A stretch of 64,000 nucleotides of DNA from assembly GCF_001458255.1 (NCBI RefSeq), contig NZ_CYSB01000027.1, positions 88,306 to 152,305 of the forward strand. Direction: 5' to 3'. This DNA comes from Thalassovita autumnalis (GTDB taxonomy: Bacteria; Pseudomonadota; Alphaproteobacteria; Rhodobacterales; Rhodobacteraceae). Below are positions 36,223 through 45,293 of the stretch, piece after piece. The notes beneath the pieces were generated by a model. The model saw only the letters and a program-made list of their open reading frames with translations, made no database searches and was not told where the DNA came from. Made by a program: the position numbers and the translations under genes. How positions within the stretch are numbered: position 1 is the first letter of the stretch; the number at the start of each line of letters is the position of its first letter.

Positions 36223-37767
36223 TTAGCGCGGCGTGACCGTCAGGGTTTCGCCGCCGCTCAGCACCAAGGCCTGCCGGGTTGTCACCTCCACCCAGTTGGA
36301 GGCGGTTTGATCCGGCCAAATCACCCGCAGCTCCACCCGGTCCAAATCGCCCAGGCCAAAATGCAGCGGGCTCAGCGCGCCGCCGGCATGACCGCCGCCG
36401 ATGGTGCGTTCCTGAACCCAGGATTTGGCCTCTGCGCGCAGCTCCACATGGGCGCCAATGGCATCGCGGTTGGCCCCGTCCCGTTGCAGGTCGATGCTGA
36501 GATAGCTGTTTGCGCTGGCGTTTTGATAGAGCTCCATCTTGGCGCGGCGGTTGACCACCGCCAGATCCAGCGCGCCGTCCCGGTTCAGATCCACCAGTGC
36601 CGCACCCCGGCTGCGGGCCAGACCGGCGACCCCAACCTGATCGCCAACCTCGACAAACCGGCCATCGCTTTGCTGCAGCAGCAGGTTATTGGGATCTTCC
36701 ATCGCAGCGACGGGCATCTGTTCGACATTGCCCTTGGCAATGAAAAGATCATCCAAACCATCGTTGTTCACATCCCCAAAGGCGGCGTGCCAGCCGGTTG
36801 AGGGGCGACCATCGCCGCCCGTATAGGGCCGATGCGCGGTGGTGCCGCGTTCATATGTGGCGTCTTTGTAGGAGGGGCGGGCGCCATCGCCGTCAAAATA
36901 CTGCAGCTTCTGATCCCCCATGGAGGTCAGCATGACATCCGCGTAACCGTCGCCGGTCAGATCCCGGCTGGCAATGCCCATGCCCCAGAGGTGATAGGGG
37001 CGCCAGCCGTCCTCAGCCGAATAAAGGCGCGGTGTGGCCTCCATCGCCCACATCTGTTCCTGCCCGCCGCGCAGGTAATAGTGCCTGTCGTTGGAGACCC
37101 TGAGGTCGGCGCGACCGCTGCGGGACCAGTCCGAAAACAGCATCGACAGGGCGCAGAACCCCGGCTCCAGCCGCTGTGCGGGCCCGTAGCTATTGCCGTC
37201 AGGTCGGTAGAGCAGGGTGGCGTCGCAGGTGCCAAACGGCCCGGCGGGATCGCTGCGGTCCACATAGGTGCCAATCGCCAGGGTCGGCAGGGATTGGCCG
37301 GCCTCCCATGTGGCGGAAAAGGCGGTGGACCAGCTGCCGCCGCCATCAAAACCAAGGCCGTCAAAGGGTTCAAACTGGCAATTCCCCAGTCCCCGAAGGA
37401 TCTGATCCGGGCCATCGCGCAGCACCATCAGGTCAGGCAGGCCGTCACTGTCGATATCCAGCGGGTAGGCGCCGATGACACCGGTGAGGGCCAGCGCCTC
37501 AGGCGTTTCAGCGGCAAATTCCAGGATGCCATCCGCTCCTGTCTGGTTGCGCATCAGCTGCGCCGGGCTGCTGCCACCGGCCGCATAGAGGTCTGGCAAC
37601 TGGTCCCCATCGCAGTCAAAAACCGCCAGGCCGCCGCCAACGAAATGTTCCCAGCCGCCGGTATATTGATGTGCGGGCAAGGTGCGGGGGGTGAAATTGG
37701 GCAAGCTGTCCTGCGCCAGCGCCGTTGTCCCAAGGCAGAACGCCAGAACCGTCACATCATACCGCAT
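36223..37767 (-). CDS. CRTAC1-like secreted beta-propeller protein (FG-GAP/VCBS repeats, ASPIC/UnbV C-terminus)
   Basis: 514 residues from the ATG at 37767, chosen because it gives a signal peptide (MRYDVTVLAFCLGTTALAQ) and has GGAGG ten bases upstream. Calcium-binding FG-GAP blades of the type DxDxDGxxDL recur (DCDGDQLPDLY, DIDSDGLPDLMVL, VNNDGLDDLFIAKG, DLNRDGALDLAVVNR). The C-terminal ~90 residues are the ASPIC/UnbV domain (IGAHVELRA ... IGGGHAGGALSPLHFGLGD). It is convergent with the MauG-like gene (6 bp between stops) and its start overlaps the end of xylR. Role unknown, possibly binding of carbohydrate or the neighbouring cytochrome. Confidence 0.82.
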   Translation of the reverse strand: MRYDVTVLAFCLGTTALAQDSLPNFTPRTLPAHQYTGGWEHFVGGGLAVFDCDGDQLPDLYAAGGSSPAQLMRNQTGADGILEFAAETPEALALTGVIGAYPLDIDSDGLPDLMVLRDGPDQILRGLGNCQFEPFDGLGFDGGGSWSTAFSATWEAGQSLPTLAIGTYVDRSDPAGPFGTCDATLLYRPDGNSYGPAQRLEPGFCALSMLFSDWSRSGRADLRVSNDRHYYLRGGQEQMWAMEATPRLYSAEDGWRPYHLWGMGIASRDLTGDGYADVMLTSMGDQKLQYFDGDGARPSYKDATYERGTTAHRPYTGGDGRPSTGWHAAFGDVNNDGLDDLFIAKGNVEQMPVAAMEDPNNLLLQQSDGRFVEVGDQVGVAGLARSRGAALVDLNRDGALDLAVVNRRAKMELYQNASANSYLSIDLQRDGANRDAIGAHVELRAEAKSWVQERTIGGGHAGGALSPLHFGLGDLDRVELRVIWPDQTASNWVEVTTRQALVLSGGETLTVTPR

Positions 37768-38974
37768 CCAGCACCAACCTCCGTACGCATTGCGCACTCA
37801 CTTTCTCGACCGCATAGGCGGCTGCGCCTTTCGCCCACATCAGCTGCCCCCAGCTGTGTTGCACCACCTCTGGCAATGGCGCATCGACCTGCACCACCGA
37901 TTGCCGCATCTCTTCGATCACCTGTGGGGTCAGCAGGTAATCCATACTGGAATGGGTGCCTGAAACGATGATAAGTTCGGGATCAAAAATATTGATAATA
38001 TTAGCTAATCCCATGGCGAACATGCGCCCTGCACGTTCTAGGATGGATCCCGCCAGCGCATCGCCTTCACGTGCCGCTGCGGACAATTGACCAATGCTTT
38101 GTGGGGTGGCCTCATCGCTGAGCAGCCGCGCCTCACGCAGTAGGGCATAGTCCCCCACATAGGCCTCCAGGCAGCCGCGCTGCCCACATTGGCACAGCGC
38201 ACCAGAGAGTTGCACCTTGGTGTGGCCAAACTCGGCGCCGCAGCCACGGGTGCCGCGGTAAATCTCATCATCGATGACCACACCCATGCCGACACCATGT
38301 TCAATGGTGATGACGATAAAGTCGCTGACATCGCGCCCCTTGCCAAAGAGGTGTTCTGCCTTGGCCACAAGATTGGCGTCGTTTTCAACAAAGATGGCGC
38401 AGTTCAGGTGCTGGCCCAGATGGGCGCCCATATCCACGTTGCGGCTGGTCAGGGAGGAGGACCAATAGACAAAGTTGCGCGTGGCATCGACCAGACCAGC
38501 CATACCGACACAAAGCCCCGAAATATCTGCGAGGCCAATGCTCCCCTTGCGGCAGCATTGCTCCAGTGCGGTGACGATAGCGTTGCACAGCTGCTCCGGC
38601 TCCATCCGGGCCTGAACCAGCGGCATATCGTGATCAACCAGCTCATTGCCTTCGAAATCGATGACCAGCACTGTGATGGAGGAATGGGCCACCTTGATCC
38701 CGGCAATTTTATGGGCGTCACCGCGCAGAGCCAGGGACACACGTGGCCGGCCGCGTTTGCCGGTGGTGGGTTTTGCCTCTGGCTGAACCTCGCGGATCAG
38801 GCCGGCCTCCAACAGCTCGGCTGAGATGGCGGTGACGGTGGCCGGGCTCATCCCGGTTTCGCGGGCGATATCAATTCGCGCGATCGCCCCCTGGGCCCGG
38901 ATCGTTTCTAACACCTGTTGCCGGCCGCTTTCGCGCAGCTCGCCCGTGTGTGACGGTCTGTCTATCTGTGGCAC
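37757..38974 (-). CDS. xylR: ROK-family transcriptional regulator of xylose genes (XylR-like)
   Basis: 405 residues from a GTG at 38974, which has AGGGAGGG seven bases upstream; a longer frame up to 39139 would run through the promoter. The N-terminal winged helix (RQQVLETIRAQGAIARIDIARETGMSPATVTAISAELLEAGLI) is followed by a ROK sugar-kinase-like fold: IEHGVGMGVVIDDEIYRGTRGCGAEFGHTKV and the zinc motif CQCGQRGCLEAYVG. It lies between xylB and divergent xylFHGA and is the likely xylose-responsive repressor of both. It probably binds the AT-rich dyads at 33406-33430 and 39057-39080. Confidence 0.88.
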   Translation of the reverse strand: MPQIDRPSHTGELRESGRQQVLETIRAQGAIARIDIARETGMSPATVTAISAELLEAGLIREVQPEAKPTTGKRGRPRVSLALRGDAHKIAGIKVAHSSITVLVIDFEGNELVDHDMPLVQARMEPEQLCNAIVTALEQCCRKGSIGLADISGLCVGMAGLVDATRNFVYWSSSLTSRNVDMGAHLGQHLNCAIFVENDANLVAKAEHLFGKGRDVSDFIVITIEHGVGMGVVIDDEIYRGTRGCGAEFGHTKVQLSGALCQCGQRGCLEAYVGDYALLREARLLSDEATPQSIGQLSAAAREGDALAGSILERAGRMFAMGLANIINIFDPELIIVSGTHSSMDYLLTPQVIEEMRQSVVQVDAPLPEVVQHSWGQLMWAKGAAAYAVEKVSAQCVRRLVLDAV

Positions 38975-39056
38975 GCCCCAGCCCTCCCTCTGATTAGCGC
39001 CTTGTTTACAGGTGTTTGCAGACCTTCTGCAACCGAATGAAAAATCTGTAACCCGA

Positions 39057-39080
39057 TTTAATTTGAGAATCAAAAAAATA
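39057..39080. promoter_or_regulatory. Candidate XylR operator, copy 2 (xylF/xylR divergent promoter)
   Basis: TTTAATTTGAGAATCAAAA matches the xylB-promoter motif (TTTAATTTTGAGAGTTAAAA) with one gap and two substitutions. Its core TTTGA-GAA-TCAAA is a perfect short dyad. It is ~80 bases before xylR and ~95 before xylF. Confidence 0.5.
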
Positions 39081-39175
39081 ATCGCTACACCTAAGTCGTA
39101 CCCTGTCCAACGTGGCGCCCCTGAAGAGGGGTGTAGCAATGCTGATGGGGTCTGGAATCTACGGGAGGAAATACA

Positions 39176-40204
39176 ATGAAATTCGCGAAATCTATTGCGA
39201 TGGCGTCGGTTCTGGCGCTGAGCAGCGCAGGCGCCTGGGCGGCTGACCTGACGGTTGGTGTCAGCTGGTCGAACTTCCAGGAGGAGCGCTGGAAAACCGA
39301 CGAAGCGGCGATCGTTGGCGCGCTGGAAGCAGGCGGTGCGGAGTATATCTCGGCCGATGCGCAGTCGTCGTCATCCAAGCAGCTGTCGGATGTGGAAAGC
39401 CTGATCGCTCAGGGCGTTGATGCGCTGATCATCCTGGCCCAGGACGCACAGGCCATCGGCCCGGCTGTTCAGGCTGCCGCTGACGAAGGTATTCCGGTCA
39501 TCGCTTATGACCGTCTGATCGAAGACGATCGTGCCTTCTACCTGACCTTTGACAACGTCGAAGTGGGGCGTCTGCAGGCGCAGGCCGTGTTTGCAGCGAT
39601 GCCCAAAGGCAACTACGTCATGATCAAAGGCTCGCCCACCGATCCGAACGCCGACTTCCTGCGCGGTGGTCAGCAGGAGATCCTGCAAGCCGCAATTGAC
39701 GCGGGCGACATCAAGATCGTCGGCGAAGCCTACACCGATGGCTGGCTGCCTGCCAACGCGCAGCGCAACATGGAACAGATCCTGACCGCCGCTGACAATG
39801 GCGTGGACGCTGTTGTGGCCTCCAACGACGGCACCGCAGGTGGTGTTGTTGCCGCGCTGACCGCGCAGGGCATGGAAGGCATTCCGGTTTCGGGTCAGGA
39901 TGGTGACCATGCCGCGCTGAACCGTGTGGCCAAAGGCCATCAGACCGTATCGGTCTGGAAAGACGCGCGTGAGCTGGGCAAAGCGGCTGGTGAGATCGCC
40001 GTACAGCTTGCCGGTGGCGCTGAACTGGGTGACGTCAAAGGCGCGATGAGCTGGACCTCACCCGCGGGTACCGTCATGACCTCGATGTTCCTGGCCCCGA
40101 ACCCGATCACGCAGGACAACCTGTCCGTTGTGGTCGACGCTGGCTGGATCACTCAAGAGGCGCTCTGCCAGGGTGTTGAGGCGGGCCCGGCCCCCTGTAA
40201 CTAA
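39176..40204 (+). CDS. xylF: D-xylose ABC transporter substrate-binding protein
   Basis: 342 residues with a signal peptide (KSIAMASVLALSSAGAWAA, cut near 23). A periplasmic-binding type I fold: TVGVSWSNFQEERWKTDEAAI, SADAQSSSSKQLSDVESLIAQGVDALIILAQDA, IPVIAYDRLIEDDRAFYLTFDNVEVG and VVASNDGTAGGVVAAL all match XylF. It captures xylose for XylH/XylG. It is first in the operon xylF-xylH-xylG-xylA and is followed by tandem hairpins before xylH. Confidence 0.92.
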   Translation: MKFAKSIAMASVLALSSAGAWAADLTVGVSWSNFQEERWKTDEAAIVGALEAGGAEYISADAQSSSSKQLSDVESLIAQGVDALIILAQDAQAIGPAVQAAADEGIPVIAYDRLIEDDRAFYLTFDNVEVGRLQAQAVFAAMPKGNYVMIKGSPTDPNADFLRGGQQEILQAAIDAGDIKIVGEAYTDGWLPANAQRNMEQILTAADNGVDAVVASNDGTAGGVVAALTAQGMEGIPVSGQDGDHAALNRVAKGHQTVSVWKDARELGKAAGEIAVQLAGGAELGDVKGAMSWTSPAGTVMTSMFLAPNPITQDNLSVVVDAGWITQEALCQGVEAGPAPCN

Positions 40205-40220
40205 AGCCATCCCTCAGGTT

Positions 40221-40300
40221 GTTGGCCCTGTCACGGGGCCAACACGCCTAATTGCTTCATAAGATCAGTCTCCCACTGATCTTGGGGTGTCCTCCCCAAG
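40221..40300 (+). promoter_or_regulatory. Three tandem hairpins between xylF and xylH
   Basis: GTTGGCCC-N7-GGGCCAAC (40221-40243), AAGATCAGT-CTCCC-ACTGATCTT (40261-40283) and CTTGGGG-TGTCCT-CCCCAAG (40281-40300) are all perfect stems of 8, 9 and 7 bp. The second and third share the bases CTT, so only one can form fully at a time. No T-run follows. They probably limit read-through or protect xylF mRNA, so binding protein exceeds permease. Confidence 0.65.
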
Positions 40301-40359
40301 AAGGGCACCCCGACTGCCACCCCTACGAATAACTCACTGCTGACGATTGGAGTTCGGTC

Positions 40360-41658
40360 ATGGCCGAGGCCACCACGCAGCCGATACAGACCCCGGCGAA
40401 ACGTTCCTTGTTCCAGCAACTGGAACTCGACACGCGCCTGTTGGGGATGGTCGGTGCTTTCATTATCCTGTGCATCGGGTTCAACCTGCTGACAGACGGG
40501 CGTTTCCTGACGCCGCGCAACATCTTCAACCTGACGATCCAAACCGTTTCGGTGGCCATCATGGCCTCAGGCATGGTCTTTGTGATCGTCACCCGCCACA
40601 TCGACCTGTCGGTTGGCGCCTTACTGGCCACCTGTTCGGCGGTCATGGCCATGGTGCAGACCCAGGTGCTGCCGGACATGCTGGGCTTTGGCCTGAACCA
40701 CCCGGCAACCTGGGCGATCACCATTGTGGTTGGTCTGGGCGTGGGCACGTTGATCGGCGCCTTTCACGGCTGGATGGTCGGATACCTGAGCATCCCGGCC
40801 TTTATTGTCACCCTTGGCGGCTTCCTCGTCTGGCGCAACGTGGCCTGGTATCTGACGGATGGTCAGACCATTGGCCCGCTGGATAAGACCTTCCTGATCT
40901 TTGGTGGCATCAACGGCACTATGGGCACCACCTGGAGCTGGATCATCGGCATCGCCGCCACTGCGCTGGCGCTCTTTGGCCTCTGGAGTGGCCGCCGCGC
41001 CCGTCAGGGGCATGGCTTTGCGGTCAAACCCCTTTGGGCGGAGCTGACCATTGCCGGCATCACCGCCGGGGCCATTCTGGGCCTGGTCTGGACGCTGAAT
41101 TCTTATCTGATCCCCGCGCGCCGTCTGAAACGGATGATGGAGGCCAAAGGCGAAACCATGCCTGAGGGTCTGGAAGTGGGCTATGGTCTGCCAATCTCGG
41201 TTCTGATCCTGATCGCGGTTGCGGTTGTGATGACCGTGGTGGCGCGGCGCACCCGGTTGGGGCGCTACATCTTTGCCACGGGCGGCAACCCCGATGCGGC
41301 TGAACTGTCGGGCATCAACACCCGGATGCTGACGGTGAAAATCTTTGCCCTCATGGGCTTCCTCTGTGCGCTGTCGGCGGTTGTGGCCTCGGCCCGTCTG
41401 GCCAACCACTCCAATGATATTGGCACCTTGGATGAGCTGCGCGTCATTGCGGCCGCGGTGATTGGCGGCACGGCGCTGTCGGGTGGTCTGGGGACCATTC
41501 ACGGGGCGATCCTGGGCGCGTTGATCATGCAGGCCCTGCAGTCGGGCATGGCGATGGTGGGCGTGGATGCGCCGTTCCAGAACATCGTCGTGGGCTCGGT
41601 GCTGGTGCTGGCCGTTCTGATCGACATCCAATACCGCAAGCGACTGGGGGCGAAGTGA
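40360..41658 (+). CDS. xylH: D-xylose ABC transporter permease
   Basis: 432 residues with about ten membrane segments; longer than ribose-type permeases (~320), as usual for XylH. Motifs: FLTPRNIFNLTIQTVSVAIMASGMVFVIVTRHIDLSVGALLA, GYLSIPAFIVTLGGFLVWRNVAWYLTDGQTIGPLD, and GRYIFATGGNPDAAELSGINTRMLTVKIFALMG. The stop overlaps the xylG start (TGATG). Confidence 0.92.
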   Translation: MAEATTQPIQTPAKRSLFQQLELDTRLLGMVGAFIILCIGFNLLTDGRFLTPRNIFNLTIQTVSVAIMASGMVFVIVTRHIDLSVGALLATCSAVMAMVQTQVLPDMLGFGLNHPATWAITIVVGLGVGTLIGAFHGWMVGYLSIPAFIVTLGGFLVWRNVAWYLTDGQTIGPLDKTFLIFGGINGTMGTTWSWIIGIAATALALFGLWSGRRARQGHGFAVKPLWAELTIAGITAGAILGLVWTLNSYLIPARRLKRMMEAKGETMPEGLEVGYGLPISVLILIAVAVVMTVVARRTRLGRYIFATGGNPDAAELSGINTRMLTVKIFALMGFLCALSAVVASARLANHSNDIGTLDELRVIAAAVIGGTALSGGLGTIHGAILGALIMQALQSGMAMVGVDAPFQNIVVGSVLVLAVLIDIQYRKRLGAK

Positions 41659-42452
41659 TGAAAACGGCAAAAGAACTGCGCGCTGAGGGCGCAACCCCGT
41701 TGGTTGAGATGAAAGACATCTCCATCGCGTTTGGGGGGATCAAGGCCGTGGATCACGTCAGCGTTGATGTGCATCCCGGCGAAGTTGTTGGCCTTCTGGG
41801 GCACAACGGGGCAGGTAAATCGACGCTGATCAAGATCCTCTCTGGGGCCTACCACATGGACAGCGGCGAAATCCGCATCAACGGGGACAAGGTGGAAATC
41901 ACCAACCCCCGCGATGCCCGCAGCCACAACATCGAGACGATCTATCAGACATTGGCGCTGGCAGATAACCTTGATGCGGCATCAAACCTGTTCCTCGGGC
42001 GTGAGTTGGTCACCCCATTTGGGCTGGTCGATGATGCCGCGATGGAGGCGGAGTGCCGCAAGATCATGGGCCGTCTGAACCCGAACTTCCAGAAGTTCTC
42101 AGAACCGGTATCGGCTCTGTCCGGTGGTCAGCGCCAATCGGTTGCGATTGCCCGCGCGGTCTATTTCAATGCCAAGATCCTGATCATGGATGAGCCGACC
42201 GCGGCCCTGGGCCCGCATGAAACCCAGATGGTGGCCGAGCTGATCCAGCAGCTGAAGGCCGAGGGCATCGGCATCTTCCTGATCGATCACGATGTGCATG
42301 CGGTGATGGAGCTCTGTGACCGCGCATCGGTCATGAAAAACGGCGCGCTGGTCGGCACCGTCGACATCGAAGACGTCACCGATGATGACCTCTTGTCGAT
42401 GATCATTCTGGGCAAAAATCCGGGTGAGGCCGCGGACAGCACCACCGACTGA
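41658..42452 (+). CDS. xylG: Xylose ABC transporter ATP-binding protein, single-domain
   Basis: 264 residues from the ATG at 41658, which overlaps the xylH stop; a GTG one codon earlier is possible. Walker [10 protein letters not shown] is near 50, signature [14 protein letters not shown] near 155 and Walker [16 protein letters not shown] near 175. E. coli XylG is a ~510-residue protein with two ATPase domains; here there is only one, so the transporter must use a homodimer. It energises XylH and is followed by xylA after 59 bp. Confidence 0.88.
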   Translation: MKTAKELRAEGATPLVEMKDISIAFGGIKAVDHVSVDVHPGEVVGLLGHNGAGKSTLIKILSGAYHMDSGEIRINGDKVEITNPRDARSHNIETIYQTLALADNLDAASNLFLGRELVTPFGLVDDAAMEAECRKIMGRLNPNFQKFSEPVSALSGGQRQSVAIARAVYFNAKILIMDEPTAALGPHETQMVAELIQQLKAEGIGIFLIDHDVHAVMELCDRASVMKNGALVGTVDIEDVTDDDLLSMIILGKNPGEAADSTTD

Positions 42453-42511
42453 AAATAACCTATTGCGCCCCGGGCAGTTGGTCCGGGGCCACAGAGATCA
42501 AGGACAGTGAC

Positions 42512-43819
42512 ATGAGCACGCAGTTTTTCGACGGCATCGCGCCCGTCAAATATGAAGGTGCCGACAGCACCAACCCCATGGCCTTCCGCCACTACAACCC
42601 CGATGAAGTGGTCATGGGCAAACGGATGGAAGATCATCTGCGCTTTGCCGTCGCCTATTGGCACAGCTTCGCCTGGGAGGGTGGCGATCCCTTTGGCGGG
42701 CAGACCTTCATTCGCCCCTGGCATCCCCAGGATGATATGGATCGCGCCAAGATGAAGGCGGATGTGGCTTTTGAGATGTTCGATCTGCTGAATGTGCCGT
42801 TTTTCTGTTGGCATGATGCGGATGTGCGTCCCGAACAGGGCAACTTTGCCGACAATCTGGCAACCCTGAATGAGATCACCGATTACATCGGTGAGAAGAT
42901 GCAGAGCAGCAAGACCAAGCTCTTGTGGGGCACGGCCAATATGTTCAGCCACCGTCGCTGGATGTCGGGCGCCTCAACCAACCCGGATCCCGATGTCTTT
43001 GCCTTTGCGGCGGCGACGGTGAAATCCTGCATGGACGCAACCCATAAGCTGGGCGGTGAAAACTACGTGCTCTGGGGGGGGCGTGAAGGTTATGAGACGC
43101 TGCTCAACACCGATATGGGCCAGGAACTGGATCACATGGGCCGTTTCCTCAACATGGTGGTCGATTACAAACATAAGATCGGCTTCAAAGGCGCCATTCT
43201 GGTGGAGCCGAAACCGCAGGAACCCTCCAAGCACCAGTATGACTTTGACGCGGCAACCTGCATCGGGTTCCTGCGCAAATACGGTCTGGAAAATGAGGTG
43301 AAGCTGAACCTTGAACAGGGCCATGCCATTCTGGCTGGCCACAGCTTTGAGCATGAGATCGCCACCGCCACGACCGAGGGCATGCTGGGATCGATCGATA
43401 TGAACCGCAACGATTATCAGTCGGGCTGGGACACGGATCAGTTTCCCAACAACACGCCTGAGGTGGCCCTGTGTTACTACCACATCCTGAAATCCGGTGG
43501 TTTCACCAGCGGCGGCACCAACTTTGACGCCAAGCTGCGCCGTCAGTCGCTGGACGCCGGTGACTTGATTGCCGCCCATGTTGGCGCGATGGACATCTGT
43601 GCCCGTGGCCTGAAAGCGGCTGCCGCGATGATCGAAGATGGGGGGCTGGAACAGGCGCTGAGCGATCGCTATGCCGGTTGGCAAAAAGACGTCTCAAAAA
43701 ACATGCTGGCCAGCGATCTGGAAAGCATCACCAACCGGGTGCTGTCAGAAAACATCAACCCTGAGCCACGTTCGGGGCGGCAGGAAATCCTGGAAAACTA
43801 CGTGAACCGCTTCGTTTGA
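42512..43819 (+). CDS. xylA: Xylose isomerase
   Basis: 435 residues, the class II length. Active-site sequences are [21 protein letters not shown] near 50, [12 protein letters not shown] with the catalytic His near 100, [34 protein letters not shown] with the metal-binding Glu/Lys pair, and [21 protein letters not shown]. It converts D-xylose to D-xylulose, the substrate of XylB. Last in the operon. Confidence 0.95.
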   Translation: MSTQFFDGIAPVKYEGADSTNPMAFRHYNPDEVVMGKRMEDHLRFAVAYWHSFAWEGGDPFGGQTFIRPWHPQDDMDRAKMKADVAFEMFDLLNVPFFCWHDADVRPEQGNFADNLATLNEITDYIGEKMQSSKTKLLWGTANMFSHRRWMSGASTNPDPDVFAFAAATVKSCMDATHKLGGENYVLWGGREGYETLLNTDMGQELDHMGRFLNMVVDYKHKIGFKGAILVEPKPQEPSKHQYDFDAATCIGFLRKYGLENEVKLNLEQGHAILAGHSFEHEIATATTEGMLGSIDMNRNDYQSGWDTDQFPNNTPEVALCYYHILKSGGFTSGGTNFDAKLRRQSLDAGDLIAAHVGAMDICARGLKAAAAMIEDGGLEQALSDRYAGWQKDVSKNMLASDLESITNRVLSENINPEPRSGRQEILENYVNRFV

Positions 43820-43837
43820 TGCAATCATCTGGGCGGC

Positions 43838-44746
43838 TCAATCTGCTGAGGTTGCGCTGCCCAGTTCGACGGTTCCACCGCCTTCTGCGATCAGTGTGAT
43901 GTGATCAAGCTCGGGAATGTGATCCCGGGCTTTTTCAATTTGCACCTTTGTCATCATGGTAAAGGCCGTGGCACAGGCATCGGCAAGGCTGGCACTGGTG
44001 GATTGGCACAGAACCATCGCCCAGTTTTCACTAAACGGCAGGCCCTGCGGGTGTAAGATATGGCTGGTGTTGCCCACCAGATGGGCGCGGGGGCGTGAGA
44101 CGCAGATCGCGCTGTCTTTCAGCGTGAACTTACGGGTGCGATAGCCGCCGGGCGGGGCAAGGCGCAGGTCAAACGGGCCGCCGATCACCGCCAGCTCACC
44201 GATTTGGATCAGGGCCTGACGGATGCCAAGCGTGCGCAGCGCCCCAGTCACCAGATCGGTGGCAAAGCCCTGTCCAATTCCGTTAAAACTGATTTTCTGT
44301 CCGGGCTTCAGCCGGATTTCACGGGTGGAAACCTCAACATGTTTCCACCCGACGCTAGCCCGCGCCGGGCTGGGATTTTCGCCATCAGAGAGGCTGCGCC
44401 ACAGCGGTTGGATCGTTGGATCAAACAGACCACCGGTGGCGACATGCACGCGGGTCACGAGATCGCAAAGGTCCAGAAAGGGCGCCGGTGGATTGGCCAG
44501 ATGGCCCGTTGTGTTGAGCTGCCCCAACAGGCTGTCATCGCTATAGAGGTTAAACATCTGTTCCACCTGCTGTAGTGTCGCCACAGCGTGCTGCAATGCG
44601 GCTTCAGCCACCAGGCGGGGGGCGTCCAGCACCAATGAGACCTCTGCTCCAAGGGCGGCGCCGGTCCAGCGCACAGGCGTGTTTGTCCAGTTGTAATCGT
44701 AACCTTCCAGCGGTGCGGCAATTTCAGCGCTGCGATTGTGTTTCAT
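43838..44746 (-). CDS. ApbE-family FAD:protein FMN transferase
   Basis: 302 residues without a clear signal peptide, so possibly cytoplasmic. Family motifs: FNLYSDDSLLGQLN near 65, VHVATGGLFDPTIQPLW near 100, ISFNGIGQGFATDLV with the conserved Gly-Gln-Gly near 150, and ADACATAFTMM near 265. ApbE attaches FMN to a Thr of target proteins such as NqrB/NqrC or nitrous-oxide accessory proteins. No target is visible next to it. It is convergent with xylA, 18 bp between stops. Confidence 0.8.
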   Translation of the reverse strand: MKHNRSAEIAAPLEGYDYNWTNTPVRWTGAALGAEVSLVLDAPRLVAEAALQHAVATLQQVEQMFNLYSDDSLLGQLNTTGHLANPPAPFLDLCDLVTRVHVATGGLFDPTIQPLWRSLSDGENPSPARASVGWKHVEVSTREIRLKPGQKISFNGIGQGFATDLVTGALRTLGIRQALIQIGELAVIGGPFDLRLAPPGGYRTRKFTLKDSAICVSRPRAHLVGNTSHILHPQGLPFSENWAMVLCQSTSASLADACATAFTMMTKVQIEKARDHIPELDHITLIAEGGGTVELGSATSAD

Positions 44747-45293
44747 TTATGGGGTCCTAGCGATCAATAAGAGTGTGACAAAGATCGTGTGTGGGGCCGT
44801 GTAGAGAGGAAATAGGGCGGTCCGGCGTTTGGACCATAAAAATGTTTTAAAAGTCACCTTATCGCCAAAATCAACGCACCGATAGGCTGCAATCCTGTGA
44901 AAAGTCGCGCCGGCGCATCGCGGCCTCAACGATCTGAACAGCCAGTGGTGTGTTCATTGCCTCCCCGCTATTGAGGCGAAGTGACGCAGCGGCGCCTCTC
45001 CAGACGGCCATCCGTAAAAATACGGAGATTTGCGCCGTGCGTCGCAGCAATCCCGTAGCGCGTTTTTGACAGCAAATTCTGTTGATTTCTTTGCCTTTGT
45101 CCGCCCAGACGTATGCGCGAATTTACAATTTGTTTTGAGGTGAGGAAAATTATTTACAGAATTCTTGTTCTAAAATAGGTGCTTATTTATTTGTTTTCAT
45201 TTTTGCGTATGCTCCCAATCAACGCGCAGTTTGCCTGTTTGGGAACGGAGGCCCGGACCGGCTGTGTCACATAGCTCAAGGGAGGAGCCTCGC
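44747..45293 (+). promoter_or_regulatory. 547-base intergenic region upstream of acs
   Basis: No credible gene. It is AT-rich between 45110 and 45220, as expected for the acs promoter region, and contains a perfect 16-base palindrome (45011-45026). The AAGGGAGGAG ribosome site lies just before the acs ATG. A small minus-strand frame at 44747-44929 lacks a ribosome site and looks random. Confidence 0.6.
45011..45026. promoter_or_regulatory. Perfect palindrome in the acs upstream region
   Basis: TCCGTA-AAAA-TACGGA is a 6+4+6 inverted repeat ~270 bases before acs. The spacing and symmetry fit a dimeric repressor or activator site. The regulator is unknown. Confidence 0.35.

Noticed and set aside
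44747..44929. Minus-strand 60-codon frame upstream of the ApbE gene
   Set aside because: No ribosome site, random composition, lies in the non-coding acs upstream region.
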